A stretch of DNA of 64,000 nucleotides from Robertmurraya andreesenii (GTDB lineage Bacteria; Bacillota; Bacilli; Bacillales; Cytobacillaceae), in contig NZ_JAUSTU010000018.1 of NCBI RefSeq assembly GCF_030813005.1, forward strand, positions 1 through 64,000, given 5' to 3'. The translations under genes were made by a program, and so were the position numbers. Position 1 is the first letter of the stretch, and the number at the start of each line of letters is the position of its first letter. Shown here in pieces: positions 23,672-31,707 of the stretch. Under the pieces are notes generated by a model. That model was not told the origin of the DNA, searched no databases, and saw nothing but the letters and a program-made list of their open reading frames with translations.

Positions 23672-24211
23672 TTACTTTTGGAATGGCATTCCAAATTGAG
23701 TTAAAAGTTCACGAGCTTCTTCATCAGTATTAGCTGTAGTAACGATAACGATATCCATACCACGAACCTTGCTTACTTTATCATAATCAATTTCAGGGAA
23801 GATTAACTGCTCTTTTACACCTAGTGTGTAGTTTCCACGTCCATCGAAAGACTTCTTAGAGATACCGCGGAAGTCACGCACACGTGGTAAAGATACAGAA
23901 ACTAATTTATCGAAGAATTCGTACATACGCTCACCACGAAGGGTAACTTTTGCACCGATTGGCATTCCTTCACGAAGACGGAAACCAGCGATTGATTTTT
24001 TAGCACGAGTCACAACTGGCTTTTGACCAGTGATGGTTGCTAATTCCTCAACAGCATTATCCAATGCTTTTGCGTTTTGTACTGCATCACCAACACCCAT
24101 GTTGATAACGATTTTTTCTAGCTTAGGTACTTGCATAACTGATTTATAATTAAATTTGCTCATTAGAGCAGGAGTAATTTCCTTTTGGAACTTTTCTTTT
24201 AGGCGGTTCAT
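23672..24211 (-). CDS. rplE: 50S ribosomal protein L5 (uL5)
   Basis: L5 (179 aa) binds 5S rRNA and contacts the P-site tRNA and S13. It starts MNRLKEKFQKEITPALMSKF and has KIVINMGVGDAVQNAK, GFRLREGMPIGAKVTLR and DFRGISKKSFDGRGNY. GGGAGGTAC precedes ATG 24211. Confidence 0.97.
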   Translation of the reverse strand: MNRLKEKFQKEITPALMSKFNYKSVMQVPKLEKIVINMGVGDAVQNAKALDNAVEELATITGQKPVVTRAKKSIAGFRLREGMPIGAKVTLRGERMYEFFDKLVSVSLPRVRDFRGISKKSFDGRGNYTLGVKEQLIFPEIDYDKVSKVRGMDIVIVTTANTDEEARELLTQFGMPFQK

Positions 24212-24236
24212 TCTTGTACCTCCCTTCTTCTATGAA

Positions 24237-24548
24237 CTATTTATCTAGAACTTCACCGGATTTTTTTGCAACACGTACTTTATTGCCATCTACCACTTTG
24301 TAGCCTACGCGAGTTGGTTCACCAGACTTCGGATCGATTGGCATAACGTTTGATACATGAATAGGTGCCTCATGGCTAATGATTCCACCTTGTGGATTCA
24401 ATTGATTCGGCTTAGAGTGCTTTTTGACGATGTTAACACCTTCAACTAATACGCGATCTTTTTTAGGGAAAGCCGCTAAAATCACACCTGTTTTGCCTTT
24501 ATCTTTGCCAGAGATGACCATTACTTTGTCACCTTTTTTTACATGCAT
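24237..24548 (-). CDS. rplX: 50S ribosomal protein L24 (uL24)
   Basis: L24 (103 aa) is an assembly-initiator KOW protein near the exit tunnel. It starts MHVKKGDKVMVISGKDKGKT and has VEGVNIVKKHSKPNQLNPQG. ATG 24548 follows AAGGAGGTGCG; the upstream in-frame start at 24572 lacks a site. Confidence 0.96.
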   Translation of the reverse strand: MHVKKGDKVMVISGKDKGKTGVILAAFPKKDRVLVEGVNIVKKHSKPNQLNPQGGIISHEAPIHVSNVMPIDPKSGEPTRVGYKVVDGNKVRVAKKSGEVLDK

Positions 24549-24583
24549 CTGTTCGCACCTCCTTAAAGGCAATTTGTTTGGAA

Positions 24584-24952
24584 TTATAGTACTTCTGGAG
24601 CTAAAGAAACAATCTTCATAAAGTTATTATCACGCAGTTCGCGAGCAACAGGTCCGAAAATACGAGTACCGCGTGGGCTCTTATCATCACGGATAATGAC
24701 ACATGCATTTTCGTCGAAACGAATGTATGAACCATCCGCACGACGAGCACCGCTCTTTGTACGAACAACAACAGCCTTGACAACGTCACCCTTTTTGACA
24801 ACGCCTCCTGGTGTTGCTTGTTTCACTGTACAAACGATCACATCACCGATGTTAGCTGTCTTACGGCCAGAACCACCAAGAACTTTAATCGTTAATACTT
24901 CACGAGCACCTGAATTGTCAGCAACTTTTAAACGTGTTTCTTGTTGAATCAT
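24584..24952 (-). CDS. rplN: 50S ribosomal protein L14 (uL14)
   Basis: L14 (122 aa) lies at the subunit interface and binds RsfS. It starts MIQQETRLKVADNSGAREVL and has VVRTKSGARRADGSYIRFD and GPVARELRDNNFMKIVSLAP. AAGGGAGG precedes ATG 24952. Confidence 0.97.
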   Translation of the reverse strand: MIQQETRLKVADNSGAREVLTIKVLGGSGRKTANIGDVIVCTVKQATPGGVVKKGDVVKAVVVRTKSGARRADGSYIRFDENACVIIRDDKSPRGTRIFGPVARELRDNNFMKIVSLAPEVL

Positions 24953-24992
24953 GTTTGTAACCTCCCTTCGGGATCAAAACTAATTCCGAGCA

Positions 24993-25256
24993 TTATATAA
25001 TAACAGCTTTTTCTACTACTTCTACTAAACGGAAGCGTTTTGTTGCGGAAAGTGGGCGAGTTTCCATAATACGAACGATATCGCCGACTTTTGCTTGGTT
25101 CTGCTCATCATGAGCTTTGTACTTCTTAGAGTACTTCACGCGTTTACCATATAACGGATGCTTTTTGTATGTTTCAACAAGAACTGTAACTGTCTTATCC
25201 ATCTTGTCTGAAACCACACGTCCTGTGTAAACCTTGCGTTGGTTGCGTTCACTCAT
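24993..25256 (-). CDS. rpsQ: 30S ribosomal protein S17 (uS17)
   Basis: S17 (87 aa) is a primary 16S-binding OB-fold protein. It starts MSERNQRKVYTGRVVSDKMD and has YSKKYKAHDEQNQAKVGDIV and ETRPLSATKRFRLVEVVEKA. GAGGTTCGCAC precedes ATG 25256. Confidence 0.97.
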   Translation of the reverse strand: MSERNQRKVYTGRVVSDKMDKTVTVLVETYKKHPLYGKRVKYSKKYKAHDEQNQAKVGDIVRIMETRPLSATKRFRLVEVVEKAVII

Positions 25257-25278
25257 CGTGCGAACCTCCTCTCAAGAA

Positions 25279-25482
25279 TTATCGATTATTAACGCCGATC
25301 TCTCTTTCACGAATAACAGTTTTCATGCGAGCAATCGCTTTGCGTACTTCACGTATGCGAGCTGTATTCTCTAGTTGTCCTGTCGCCAATTGAAAGCGTA
25401 GGTTGAAAAGCTCTTCTTTTAAAGACTTAACTTTTTGTTCGATTTCGGCAGTGGTAAGGTCACGAATTTCATTAGCTTTCAT
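25279..25482 (-). CDS. rpmC: 50S ribosomal protein L29 (uL29)
   Basis: L29 (67 aa) is a helical-hairpin protein at the tunnel exit that docks trigger factor and SRP. It starts MKANEIRDLTTAEIEQKVKS. ATG 25482 lies inside the last codons of rplP (11-bp overlap), which implies translational coupling; GTG/ATG codons further upstream are not needed. Confidence 0.95.
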   Translation of the reverse strand: MKANEIRDLTTAEIEQKVKSLKEELFNLRFQLATGQLENTARIREVRKAIARMKTVIREREIGVNNR

Positions 25483-25906
25483 TTGATTCACCACCAATTT
25501 CTTCTCGTTTTACAAACTTACATTTTACTGGAAGCTTGTGTGCAGCAAGACGAAGTGCTTCACGTGCGATTTCTTCAGAAACACCTGCAATTTCAAACAT
25601 TACTTTGCCTGGCTTAACAACTGCAACCCATCCTTCAGGAGCACCTTTACCGGAACCCATGCGGACTTCAAGAGGCTTAGCTGTGTATGGCTTGTGTGGG
25701 AAAATCTTAATCCAAACTTTACCGCCACGTTTCATATAACGAGTCATCGCAATACGTGCAGCTTCAATTTGGCGGTTTGTAATCCAAGATGCTTCAGTTG
25801 CTTGTAAACCGAATTCACCAAAGCTTACTTCAGTGCCGCCTTTCGCATTACCGCGCATTTTACCACGGTGTTGACGACGATATTTAACGCGTTTTGGCAA
25901 TAACAT
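25472..25906 (-). CDS. rplP: 50S ribosomal protein L16 (uL16)
   Basis: L16 (144 aa) shapes the A-site tRNA binding region. It starts MLLPKRVKYRRQHRGKMRGN and has RQIEAARIAMTRYMKRGGKV, the loop GSGKGAPEGWVAVVKPG and the C-terminal KLPVKCKFVKREE. It begins two bases after the rpsC stop and overlaps rpmC. Confidence 0.97.
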   Translation of the reverse strand: MLLPKRVKYRRQHRGKMRGNAKGGTEVSFGEFGLQATEASWITNRQIEAARIAMTRYMKRGGKVWIKIFPHKPYTAKPLEVRMGSGKGAPEGWVAVVKPGKVMFEIAGVSEEIAREALRLAAHKLPVKCKFVKREEIGGESNES

Positions 25907-25908
25907 AC

Positions 25909-26565
25909 TTAGTTGCCTCCTTCCTCAGTTTTCTTCTTTGTAGGAAGGACTTCTCCTTTGTAAATCCATACTTTTACGCCTAATTTACCATAAGTTGTAT
26001 CTGCTTCTGCAGTTGCATAGTCGATGTCAGCGCGTAGAGTATGAAGTGGAACAGTTCCTTCACTGTAAGATTCAGAACGAGCGATATCAGCACCGCCTAA
26101 ACGTCCGGAAACCATTGTCTTGATACCTTGAGCACCAGCGCGCATAGCACGTTGAATGACTTGTTTTTGTGCACGACGGAAAGATACGCGGTTTTCTAAT
26201 TGACGAGCAATGTTCTCCGCAACTAATTTCGCATCGATATCAGCTTTTTTAATTTCAAGAATGTTGATATGAACACGTTTGCCTGTAAGTTGGTTAAGTG
26301 CCTTACGAAGCGCTTCAACTTCAGTACCACCTTTACCGATAACCATTCCTGGTTTTGCAGTATGGATAGTAATGTTCACACGGTTAGCAGCACGTTCGAT
26401 TTCTACTTTAGAAACAGAAGCATCGCTTAAACGCTTTGTAATATACTCACGAACCTTTAGGTCTTCGTGTAAAAGATCGGCATAGTCTTTGCCTGCGTAC
26501 CACTTAGATTCCCAATCACGGATGATCCCGATACGCAAACCGACTGGATGTACTTTTTGACCCAC
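25909..26565 (-). CDS. rpsC: 30S ribosomal protein S3 (uS3)
   Basis: S3 (218 aa) forms part of the mRNA entry channel. It starts MGQKVHPVGLRIGIIRDWES, has a KH domain with GMVIGKGGTEVEALRK, and SGRLGGADIARSESYSEG in the C-terminal half. GGAGGGATAATC precedes ATG 26565; rplV ends three bases upstream. Confidence 0.97.
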   Translation of the reverse strand: MGQKVHPVGLRIGIIRDWESKWYAGKDYADLLHEDLKVREYITKRLSDASVSKVEIERAANRVNITIHTAKPGMVIGKGGTEVEALRKALNQLTGKRVHINILEIKKADIDAKLVAENIARQLENRVSFRRAQKQVIQRAMRAGAQGIKTMVSGRLGGADIARSESYSEGTVPLHTLRADIDYATAEADTTYGKLGVKVWIYKGEVLPTKKKTEEGGN

Positions 26566-26568
26566 TGA

Positions 26569-26910
26569 TTATCCCTCCTTCTTCTCTGTTAATACGATAG
26601 TAATATGGCTAGTACGCTTGTTGATTGCACTTGCACGACCCATTGCACGAGGACGGAAACGTTTTAAAGTTGGTCCTTCATCAACGAATACTTGTGATAC
26701 AACAAGGCTATTAACGTCCATTTCATAATTATGCTCTGCGTTCGCAATGGCAGAGTTTAATAATTTTTCAACGATTGGAGAAGCAGCCTTTGGCGTATGT
26801 TTTAGAATGGCTACTGCTTCACCTACTTGCTTTCCTCGAATTAGATCTACAACTAAACGAGCTTTACGAGGCGCAATACGGACTGTTCTTGCAACAGCTT
26901 TTGCTTGCAT
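26569..26910 (-). CDS. rplV: 50S ribosomal protein L22 (uL22)
   Basis: L22 (113 aa) lines the exit tunnel; its loop (FVDEGPTLKRFRPRAMGRAS) is where macrolide-resistance changes arise and looks wild type. It starts MQAKAVARTVRIAPRKARLV. ATG 26910 follows GAGGAGG; the frame from 26928 is an unsupported extension overlapping rpsS. Confidence 0.96.
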   Translation of the reverse strand: MQAKAVARTVRIAPRKARLVVDLIRGKQVGEAVAILKHTPKAASPIVEKLLNSAIANAEHNYEMDVNSLVVSQVFVDEGPTLKRFRPRAMGRASAINKRTSHITIVLTEKKEG

Positions 26911-26927
26911 CTGAATGCCTCCTCTCA

Positions 26928-27206
26928 TTAACGTCTTGTTTTCTTATCATCACTGGCATGACCTTTGTAAGTACGAGTTGGAGCAAATTCTCCAAGCTTG
27001 TGACCAACCATGTCTTCAGTGACATATACAGGTACATGTTTACGACCATCATAAACAGCAAGTGTGTGTCCGATGAATTGTGGGAAGATCGTAGAACGGC
27101 GTGACCAAGTTTTGATTACTTGCTTGCCATCAGTTTCATTAAGCTTTTCGATCTTTTTCATTAAATGATCATCAACAAAAGGTCCTTTTTTCAAGCTGCG
27201 ACCCAT
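26928..27206 (-). CDS. rpsS: 30S ribosomal protein S19 (uS19)
   Basis: S19 (92 aa) sits in the 30S head with S13. It starts MGRSLKKGPFVDDHLMKKIE and has WSRRSTIFPQFIGHTLAVYD and LGEFAPTRTYKGHA. GGGAGGTTCACAC precedes ATG 27206. Confidence 0.97.
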   Translation of the reverse strand: MGRSLKKGPFVDDHLMKKIEKLNETDGKQVIKTWSRRSTIFPQFIGHTLAVYDGRKHVPVYVTEDMVGHKLGEFAPTRTYKGHASDDKKTRR

Positions 27207-27266
27207 GTGTGAACCTCCCTTCGTGATTGCCCTACGGCTCTTTGGTTGAACCGTAGCCCAATCCCG

Positions 27267-28097
27267 TTATTTTTTACGACGATGCACGATAAATTTATCA
27301 GATTTCTTGTTTTTCTTACGAGTCTTAGCACCAAGAGTTGGTTTGCCCCATGGTGACATTGGAGACTTACGTCCGATTGGTGAACGTCCTTCACCACCAC
27401 CGTGTGGGTGATCGTTAGGGTTCATAACAGATCCACGTACTGTTGGGCGTTTGCCTAACCAACGAGAACGACCTGCTTTACCAATGTGAATAAGTTCATG
27501 CTGTTCGTTACCAACCTGACCTACAGTAGCACGACAAGTTCCTAGAATCATGCGAACTTCACCAGAATTTAAACGAACAAGGATATACTTACCATCTCTA
27601 CCAAGTACTTGTGCACTTGTTCCAGCCGAACGAACTAATTGTCCTCCACGACCAGGTTTTAATTCGATGTTGTGAATAACAGTACCCATTGGCATGTTCT
27701 CTAATGGAAGAGCATTTCCTACTTTGATATCTGCCTCTGGACCAGACATTACTTCCATTCCTACTTGTAGGTTCTTAGGAGCTAGAATATAACGCTTTTC
27801 TCCATCAACATAATGAATTAATGCAATGTTTGCTGAACGGTTTGGATCGTATTCGATCGTAGCAACGCGGCCTGGTATTCCATCTTTGTTACGTTTGAAA
27901 TCGATAATACGATATTGACGTTTATGACCGCCAGCCTGATGACGAACAGTAATTTTACCTTGGTTGTTACGGCCAGCCTGTTTGTTTAAAGGCGCTAACA
28001 ATGACTTTTCGGGAGTATCAGTTGTGATTTCCTCAAAAGTTGACACTGTCATACCGCGACGACCATTAGAGGTAGGTTTATACTTTTTAATCGCCAT
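27267..28097 (-). CDS. rplB: 50S ribosomal protein L2 (uL2)
   Basis: L2 (276 aa) is needed for subunit joining and peptidyl transferase. It starts MAIKKYKPTSNGRRGMTVST and has RHQAGGHKRQYRIIDFKRNK and VMNPNDHPHGGGEGRSPIG with the conserved His of the active-centre region. GAGGGAAAATAA precedes ATG 28097. Confidence 0.97.
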   Translation of the reverse strand: MAIKKYKPTSNGRRGMTVSTFEEITTDTPEKSLLAPLNKQAGRNNQGKITVRHQAGGHKRQYRIIDFKRNKDGIPGRVATIEYDPNRSANIALIHYVDGEKRYILAPKNLQVGMEVMSGPEADIKVGNALPLENMPMGTVIHNIELKPGRGGQLVRSAGTSAQVLGRDGKYILVRLNSGEVRMILGTCRATVGQVGNEQHELIHIGKAGRSRWLGKRPTVRGSVMNPNDHPHGGGEGRSPIGRKSPMSPWGKPTLGAKTRKKNKKSDKFIVHRRKK

Positions 28098-28128
28098 TTA
28101 TTTTCCCTCCTCTTCTTGTTTTAATGAT

Positions 28129-28413
28129 TTAAACCTCAAAGAATTCAATTTCTTTGCTGTCAGCAGTAAGTTTTACAATGGCCTTACGGCGTTTGTTCGT
28201 GTATCCGCCGAATTTACCCATGCGCTTGAACTTACCTTTATAGTTTTGAACGTTTACTTTCTCAACTTTAACGCCGAAGATTTCTTCGATAGCGTCTTTA
28301 ATTTGAGTTTTATTTGCTTTCACGTCAACTTCAAATGTGTACTTCTTCTCTGCCATTATGTCAGTTGAACGCTCAGTGATAACGGGGCGCTTAATGATAT
28401 CGCGTGCATCCAT
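28129..28413 (-). CDS. rplW: 50S ribosomal protein L23 (uL23)
   Basis: L23 (94 aa) is at the tunnel exit and docks trigger factor. It starts MDARDIIKRPVITERSTDIM and has FGVKVEKVNVQNYKGKFKR. ATG 28413 shares its A with the rplD stop (TAATG), so the two are coupled. Confidence 0.97.
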   Translation of the reverse strand: MDARDIIKRPVITERSTDIMAEKKYTFEVDVKANKTQIKDAIEEIFGVKVEKVNVQNYKGKFKRMGKFGGYTNKRRKAIVKLTADSKEIEFFEV

Positions 28414-29036
28414 TATGCAAGCACCTCCTCTACTTTTTCAACTGCTGCTTTTGTCATGATTAATTTGTCATGACCTAAAACATCCAATACGTTGATTCCT
28501 TCAGCAGTTACTACAGTTACACCAGGGATGTTACGAGCAGATAATGCTACGTTTTCATCTAAGTTAGCTGTAACGATTAACGCTTTAGAATCTACAGATA
28601 AACCTTTAAGAACTGCCTTGAATTCCTTTGTTTTTGGTGCTTCAAAAGCAAGGTTTTCTAATACTAAAATGTTTTCTTCTAATACTTTAGAAGATAATGC
28701 AGATTTAATAGCTAAGCGACGTACCTTTTTCGGTAATTTATAGCTGTAGCTACGTGGTACAGGACCAAATACGGTACCACCTCCGCGCCATTGTGGAGAA
28801 CGAATCGAACCTTGACGAGCACGACCTGTTCCTTTTTGGCGCCATGGCTTACGGCCACCGCCAGCTACTTCAGAACGAATTTTAGTTTTGTGAGTTCCTT
28901 GACGTAAGGAAGCTCTTTGAGCAACAACAGCTTCGAATAACACATGGTTGTTTGGCTCAATACCAAAGATTGAATCATTAAGTTCCACTTCACCAACTTG
29001 TGATCCAGTTTGGTTATATAATGTAACTTTTGGCAT
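28413..29036 (-). CDS. rplD: 50S ribosomal protein L4 (uL4)
   Basis: L4 (207 aa) has a globular domain and a long loop into the exit tunnel (RSEVAGGGRKPWRQKGTGRA, RSPQWRGGGTVFGPVPRSY). It starts MPKVTLYNQTGSQVGEVELN. In E. coli it represses the S10 operon; no evidence for that here. AAGGAGGAAAT precedes ATG 29036. Confidence 0.97.
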   Translation of the reverse strand: MPKVTLYNQTGSQVGEVELNDSIFGIEPNNHVLFEAVVAQRASLRQGTHKTKIRSEVAGGGRKPWRQKGTGRARQGSIRSPQWRGGGTVFGPVPRSYSYKLPKKVRRLAIKSALSSKVLEENILVLENLAFEAPKTKEFKAVLKGLSVDSKALIVTANLDENVALSARNIPGVTVVTAEGINVLDVLGHDKLIMTKAAVEKVEEVLA

Positions 29037-29065
29037 TCTTATTTCCTCCTTTCTGACTTAATCAA

Positions 29066-29692
29066 TTACGCTTTAACCGCACTTTTAATTTTTAATAGAG
29101 CTTTCCTTGCTCCAGGTACGTTCCCTTTGATTAATAATAGGTTGCGTTCAACATCAACCTTTACAATCTCAAGGTTTTGTACAGTTACTTGCTCTCCGCC
29201 CATGCGTCCTGGTAATAATTTACCTTTGAATACACGGTTTGGAGCAACAGGTCCCATTGAACCTGGGCGACGGTGATAACGAGAACCGTGAGCCATTGGT
29301 CCACGAGATTGTCCATGACGCTTGATTGCACCTTGGAAACCTTTACCTTTTGAGATTCCTGTTACATCTACTACATCGCCTTCTGCGAAAATATCAACTT
29401 TGACTTCCTGACCAACCTCAAGCTCGTTTAAGCCTTCCCCGCGGAATTCACGTACGAAGCGCTTAGGAGCAGTATTTGCCTTAGCAACATGGCCTTTTTC
29501 AGGTTTGTTTGAAAGCTTTTCACGCTTGTCTTCAAATCCTAATTGAACGGATACATATCCATCGGTTTCAACTGTCTTCTTTTGAAGAACTACGTTTGGA
29601 GCTGCTTCAACAACTGTTACCGGGATAAGATCTCCATTTTCAGCAAACACTTGAGTCATACCAATTTTTCTTCCTAAGATTCCTTTGGTCAT
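29066..29692 (-). CDS. rplC: 50S ribosomal protein L3 (uL3)
   Basis: L3 (208 aa) reaches into the peptidyl transferase centre with its central loop (HGQSRGPMAHGSRYHRRPGS). It starts MTKGILGRKIGMTQVFAENG. ATG 29692 follows AGGAGGTG by eight bases; the GTG three codons upstream lies within the site. Confidence 0.96.
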   Translation of the reverse strand: MTKGILGRKIGMTQVFAENGDLIPVTVVEAAPNVVLQKKTVETDGYVSVQLGFEDKREKLSNKPEKGHVAKANTAPKRFVREFRGEGLNELEVGQEVKVDIFAEGDVVDVTGISKGKGFQGAIKRHGQSRGPMAHGSRYHRRPGSMGPVAPNRVFKGKLLPGRMGGEQVTVQNLEIVKVDVERNLLLIKGNVPGARKALLKIKSAVKA

Positions 29693-29767
29693 TTCAGTCA
29701 CACCTCCTAAATTTCATCATTTGTTTATTTCATCATTAAATTTCTCAATTAGAAGCATCGATACGAA

Positions 29768-30076
29768 TTATAATTTGATTTCAATATCTACGCCTGATGG
29801 TAAGTCTAAACGCATTAGAGAATCAACCGTTTGTGGAGTTGGATTCACAATGTCAATTAGACGTTTGTGAGTGCGCATCTCAAATTGTTCACGAGAGTCC
29901 TTGTACTTGTGCACCGCACGTAAAATTGTGTAAACAGACTTTTCAGTTGGTAATGGAATCGGACCAGATACAGCCGCACCAGAACGTTTTGCTGTTTCTA
30001 CAATCTTCTCTGCAGATTGATCAAGGATTCTGTGATCATATGCTTTTAAACGGATACGAATCTTTTGTTTTGCCAT
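29768..30076 (-). CDS. rpsJ: 30S ribosomal protein S10 (uS10) / NusE
   Basis: S10 (102 aa) is a 30S head protein and, as NusE, part of the NusB antitermination complex that reads boxA (one lies at 310). It starts MAKQKIRIRLKAYDHRILDQ and has GPIPLPTEKSVYTILRAVHK and NPTPQTVDSLMRLDLPSGVD. AAGGAGGG precedes ATG 30076. First gene of the long ribosomal operon; two promoters and a structured leader precede it. Confidence 0.97.
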   Translation of the reverse strand: MAKQKIRIRLKAYDHRILDQSAEKIVETAKRSGAAVSGPIPLPTEKSVYTILRAVHKYKDSREQFEMRTHKRLIDIVNPTPQTVDSLMRLDLPSGVDIEIKL

Positions 30077-30111
30077 TATTTTCCCTCCTTTTCGCCTATT
30101 TTAGAATAGAC

Positions 30112-30165
30112 ATTCTCCGTGAGAATTTCCCACACACTCGCCATGGCAAAGCGGCCGGGTGTGTC
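30112..30165 (-). promoter_or_regulatory. Structured leader of the S10 operon
   Basis: The leader contains two hairpins on the minus strand: ACACAC/GTGTGT (30159-30164 with 30132-30137) with an inner GGCCGC...GCCATGGC region, and ATTCTC/GAGAAT (30121-30126 with 30112-30117) around ACG just before the rpsJ ribosome binding site. No T-run follows, so it is not an ordinary terminator. Function is unknown; r-protein autoregulation is a guess. Confidence 0.45.
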
Positions 30166-30207
30166 AGCAACCTCTCACATCATCGCAGTCAAAGACCAAC
30201 ATTGTCT

Positions 30208-30237
30208 ATTATACAATAAATTATGCAGGAAATGCAA
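30208..30237 (-). promoter_or_regulatory. S10 operon promoter, proximal
   Basis: TTGCAT (30232-30237), 18 bases, and a perfect TATAAT (30208-30213) on the minus strand. The leader to rpsJ would be about 125 bases. Confidence 0.7.
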
Positions 30238-30274
30238 CAGTAAATTTCACTTCTTTATCGTTAACACTTTTACT

Positions 30275-30303
30275 ATTATAAAGACAGTCATAGTTGTTTT
30301 CAA
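30275..30303 (-). promoter_or_regulatory. S10 operon promoter, distal
   Basis: TTGAAA (30298-30303), 17 bases, and a perfect TATAAT (30275-30280) on the minus strand, 67 bp upstream of the proximal promoter and just beyond the tuf terminator. Confidence 0.78.
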
Positions 30304-30350
30304 GAGGAAGAAAAATAGTCATACTATTCTATTTCGATCTATCCATAAAA

Positions 30351-30383
30351 CAAAAAAAGCAGATGGATCGTCACCCATCTGCT
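30351..30383 (-). terminator. tuf terminator
   Basis: AGCAGATGG and CCATCTGCT form a perfect 9-bp stem (30375-30383 with 30358-30366) with a loop of eight bases, followed by TTTTTTG on the minus strand. It separates the str operon from the S10 operon. Confidence 0.92.
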
Positions 30384-30403
30384 TTCTATTTTAATCTGTT
30401 TAA

Positions 30404-31591
30404 TTACTCAACGATAGTAGCAACAACGCCAGCGCCTACTGTACGTCCACCCTCACGAATTGAGAACTTAGTTCCTTCTTCGATAGCAATTGGAGCAATA
30501 AGCTCTACGTTCATTTCGATGTTATCTCCAGGCATAACCATTTCTACGCCTTCAGGAAGATTACAAATACCAGTTACGTCAGTTGTACGGAAGTAGAACT
30601 GAGGACGGTAGTTAGAGAAGAATGGAGTATGACGTCCACCTTCTTCTTTTGATAAAACGTAAACTTCAGCTTTGAATTTTACGTGTGGTGTGATTGAACC
30701 TGGCTTTGCAAGAACTTGACCACGTTGGATTTCTTCACGAGCAACCCCACGAAGAAGTGCACCAATGTTGTCTCCAGCTTCTGCATAGTCAAGAAGCTTA
30801 CGGAACATTTCAACACCTGTTACAGTAGTTGACTTAGGCTCTTCAGTTAAACCGATGATTTCTACAACGTCACCAACTTTAACTTGTCCACGCTCAACAC
30901 GTCCAGTTGCAACAGTTCCACGACCAGTGATAGAGAATACGTCCTCAACTGGCATCATGAATGGCTTCTCAGTGTCACGAGTTGGGTTTGGAACGTACTC
31001 ATCAACAGCAGCCATAAGCTCAAGAACTTTTTCTTCCCATTCTGGTTCGCCTTCAAGAGCTTTAAGAGCAGAACCTTTGATAACAGGAATATCGTCACCA
31101 GGGAATTCATATTCAGAAAGAAGGTCACGAATTTCCATTTCTACTAATTCAAGTAGCTCTTCGTCGTCTACCATGTCACACTTGTTCATGAATACAACAA
31201 GGTAAGGTACACCTACTTGACGAGAAAGAAGGATGTGCTCACGTGTTTGCGGCATTGGGCCATCAGCAGCAGATACTACTAGAATCCCGCCGTCCATTTG
31301 AGCAGCACCAGTGATCATGTTCTTAACGTAGTCAGCGTGTCCTGGGCAGTCAACGTGTGCATAGTGACGATTTTCAGTTTCATACTCAACGTGAGAAGTT
31401 GAGATTGTGATTCCACGCTCTTTTTCTTCTGGAGCGTTATCGATTTGGTCGTAACCTTTTGCTTCACCACCCATTTTCTTTGCAAGTACAGTAGTGATAG
31501 CAGCTGTTAAAGTAGTTTTACCGTGGTCAACGTGACCAATAGTTCCGATATTAACGTGTGGTTTTGAACGGTCAAATTTAGCTTTTGCCAT
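30404..31591 (-). CDS. tuf: Elongation factor Tu
   Basis: EF-Tu (395 aa) delivers aminoacyl-tRNA to the ribosome. G motifs are GHVDHGKTT (19-27), DCPGHADY and NKCDMVD; the effector region RGITISTSHVEYET and the C-terminal barrel (FYFRTTDVTGICNLPEG) are complete. AAAGGAGG precedes ATG 31591. It is the last gene of the str operon and follows fusA after a 116-bp spacer with a hairpin. Confidence 0.98.
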   Translation of the reverse strand: MAKAKFDRSKPHVNIGTIGHVDHGKTTLTAAITTVLAKKMGGEAKGYDQIDNAPEEKERGITISTSHVEYETENRHYAHVDCPGHADYVKNMITGAAQMDGGILVVSAADGPMPQTREHILLSRQVGVPYLVVFMNKCDMVDDEELLELVEMEIRDLLSEYEFPGDDIPVIKGSALKALEGEPEWEEKVLELMAAVDEYVPNPTRDTEKPFMMPVEDVFSITGRGTVATGRVERGQVKVGDVVEIIGLTEEPKSTTVTGVEMFRKLLDYAEAGDNIGALLRGVAREEIQRGQVLAKPGSITPHVKFKAEVYVLSKEEGGRHTPFFSNYRPQFYFRTTDVTGICNLPEGVEMVMPGDNIEMNVELIAPIAIEEGTKFSIREGGRTVGAGVVATIVE

Positions 31592-31635
31592 TAGGAAAAT
31601 CCTCCTTTAATTATAAAAATAATAAGTATATGGAT

Positions 31636-31662
31636 AGTAAGAAAGGTTATTCCTTTCTTACT
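31636..31662 (-). other. Intercistronic hairpin between fusA and tuf
   Basis: AGTAAGAAAGG and CCTTTCTTACT pair perfectly (11 bp) around five bases. On the minus strand the following sequence is not a T-run, so it is more likely an RNA-processing or stability element that lets tuf mRNA accumulate than a terminator. Confidence 0.55.
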
Positions 31663-31707
31663 ACCTCTTACATAAGTAGTTATACTTTAAAGACGGGTGA
31701 AAATCAA

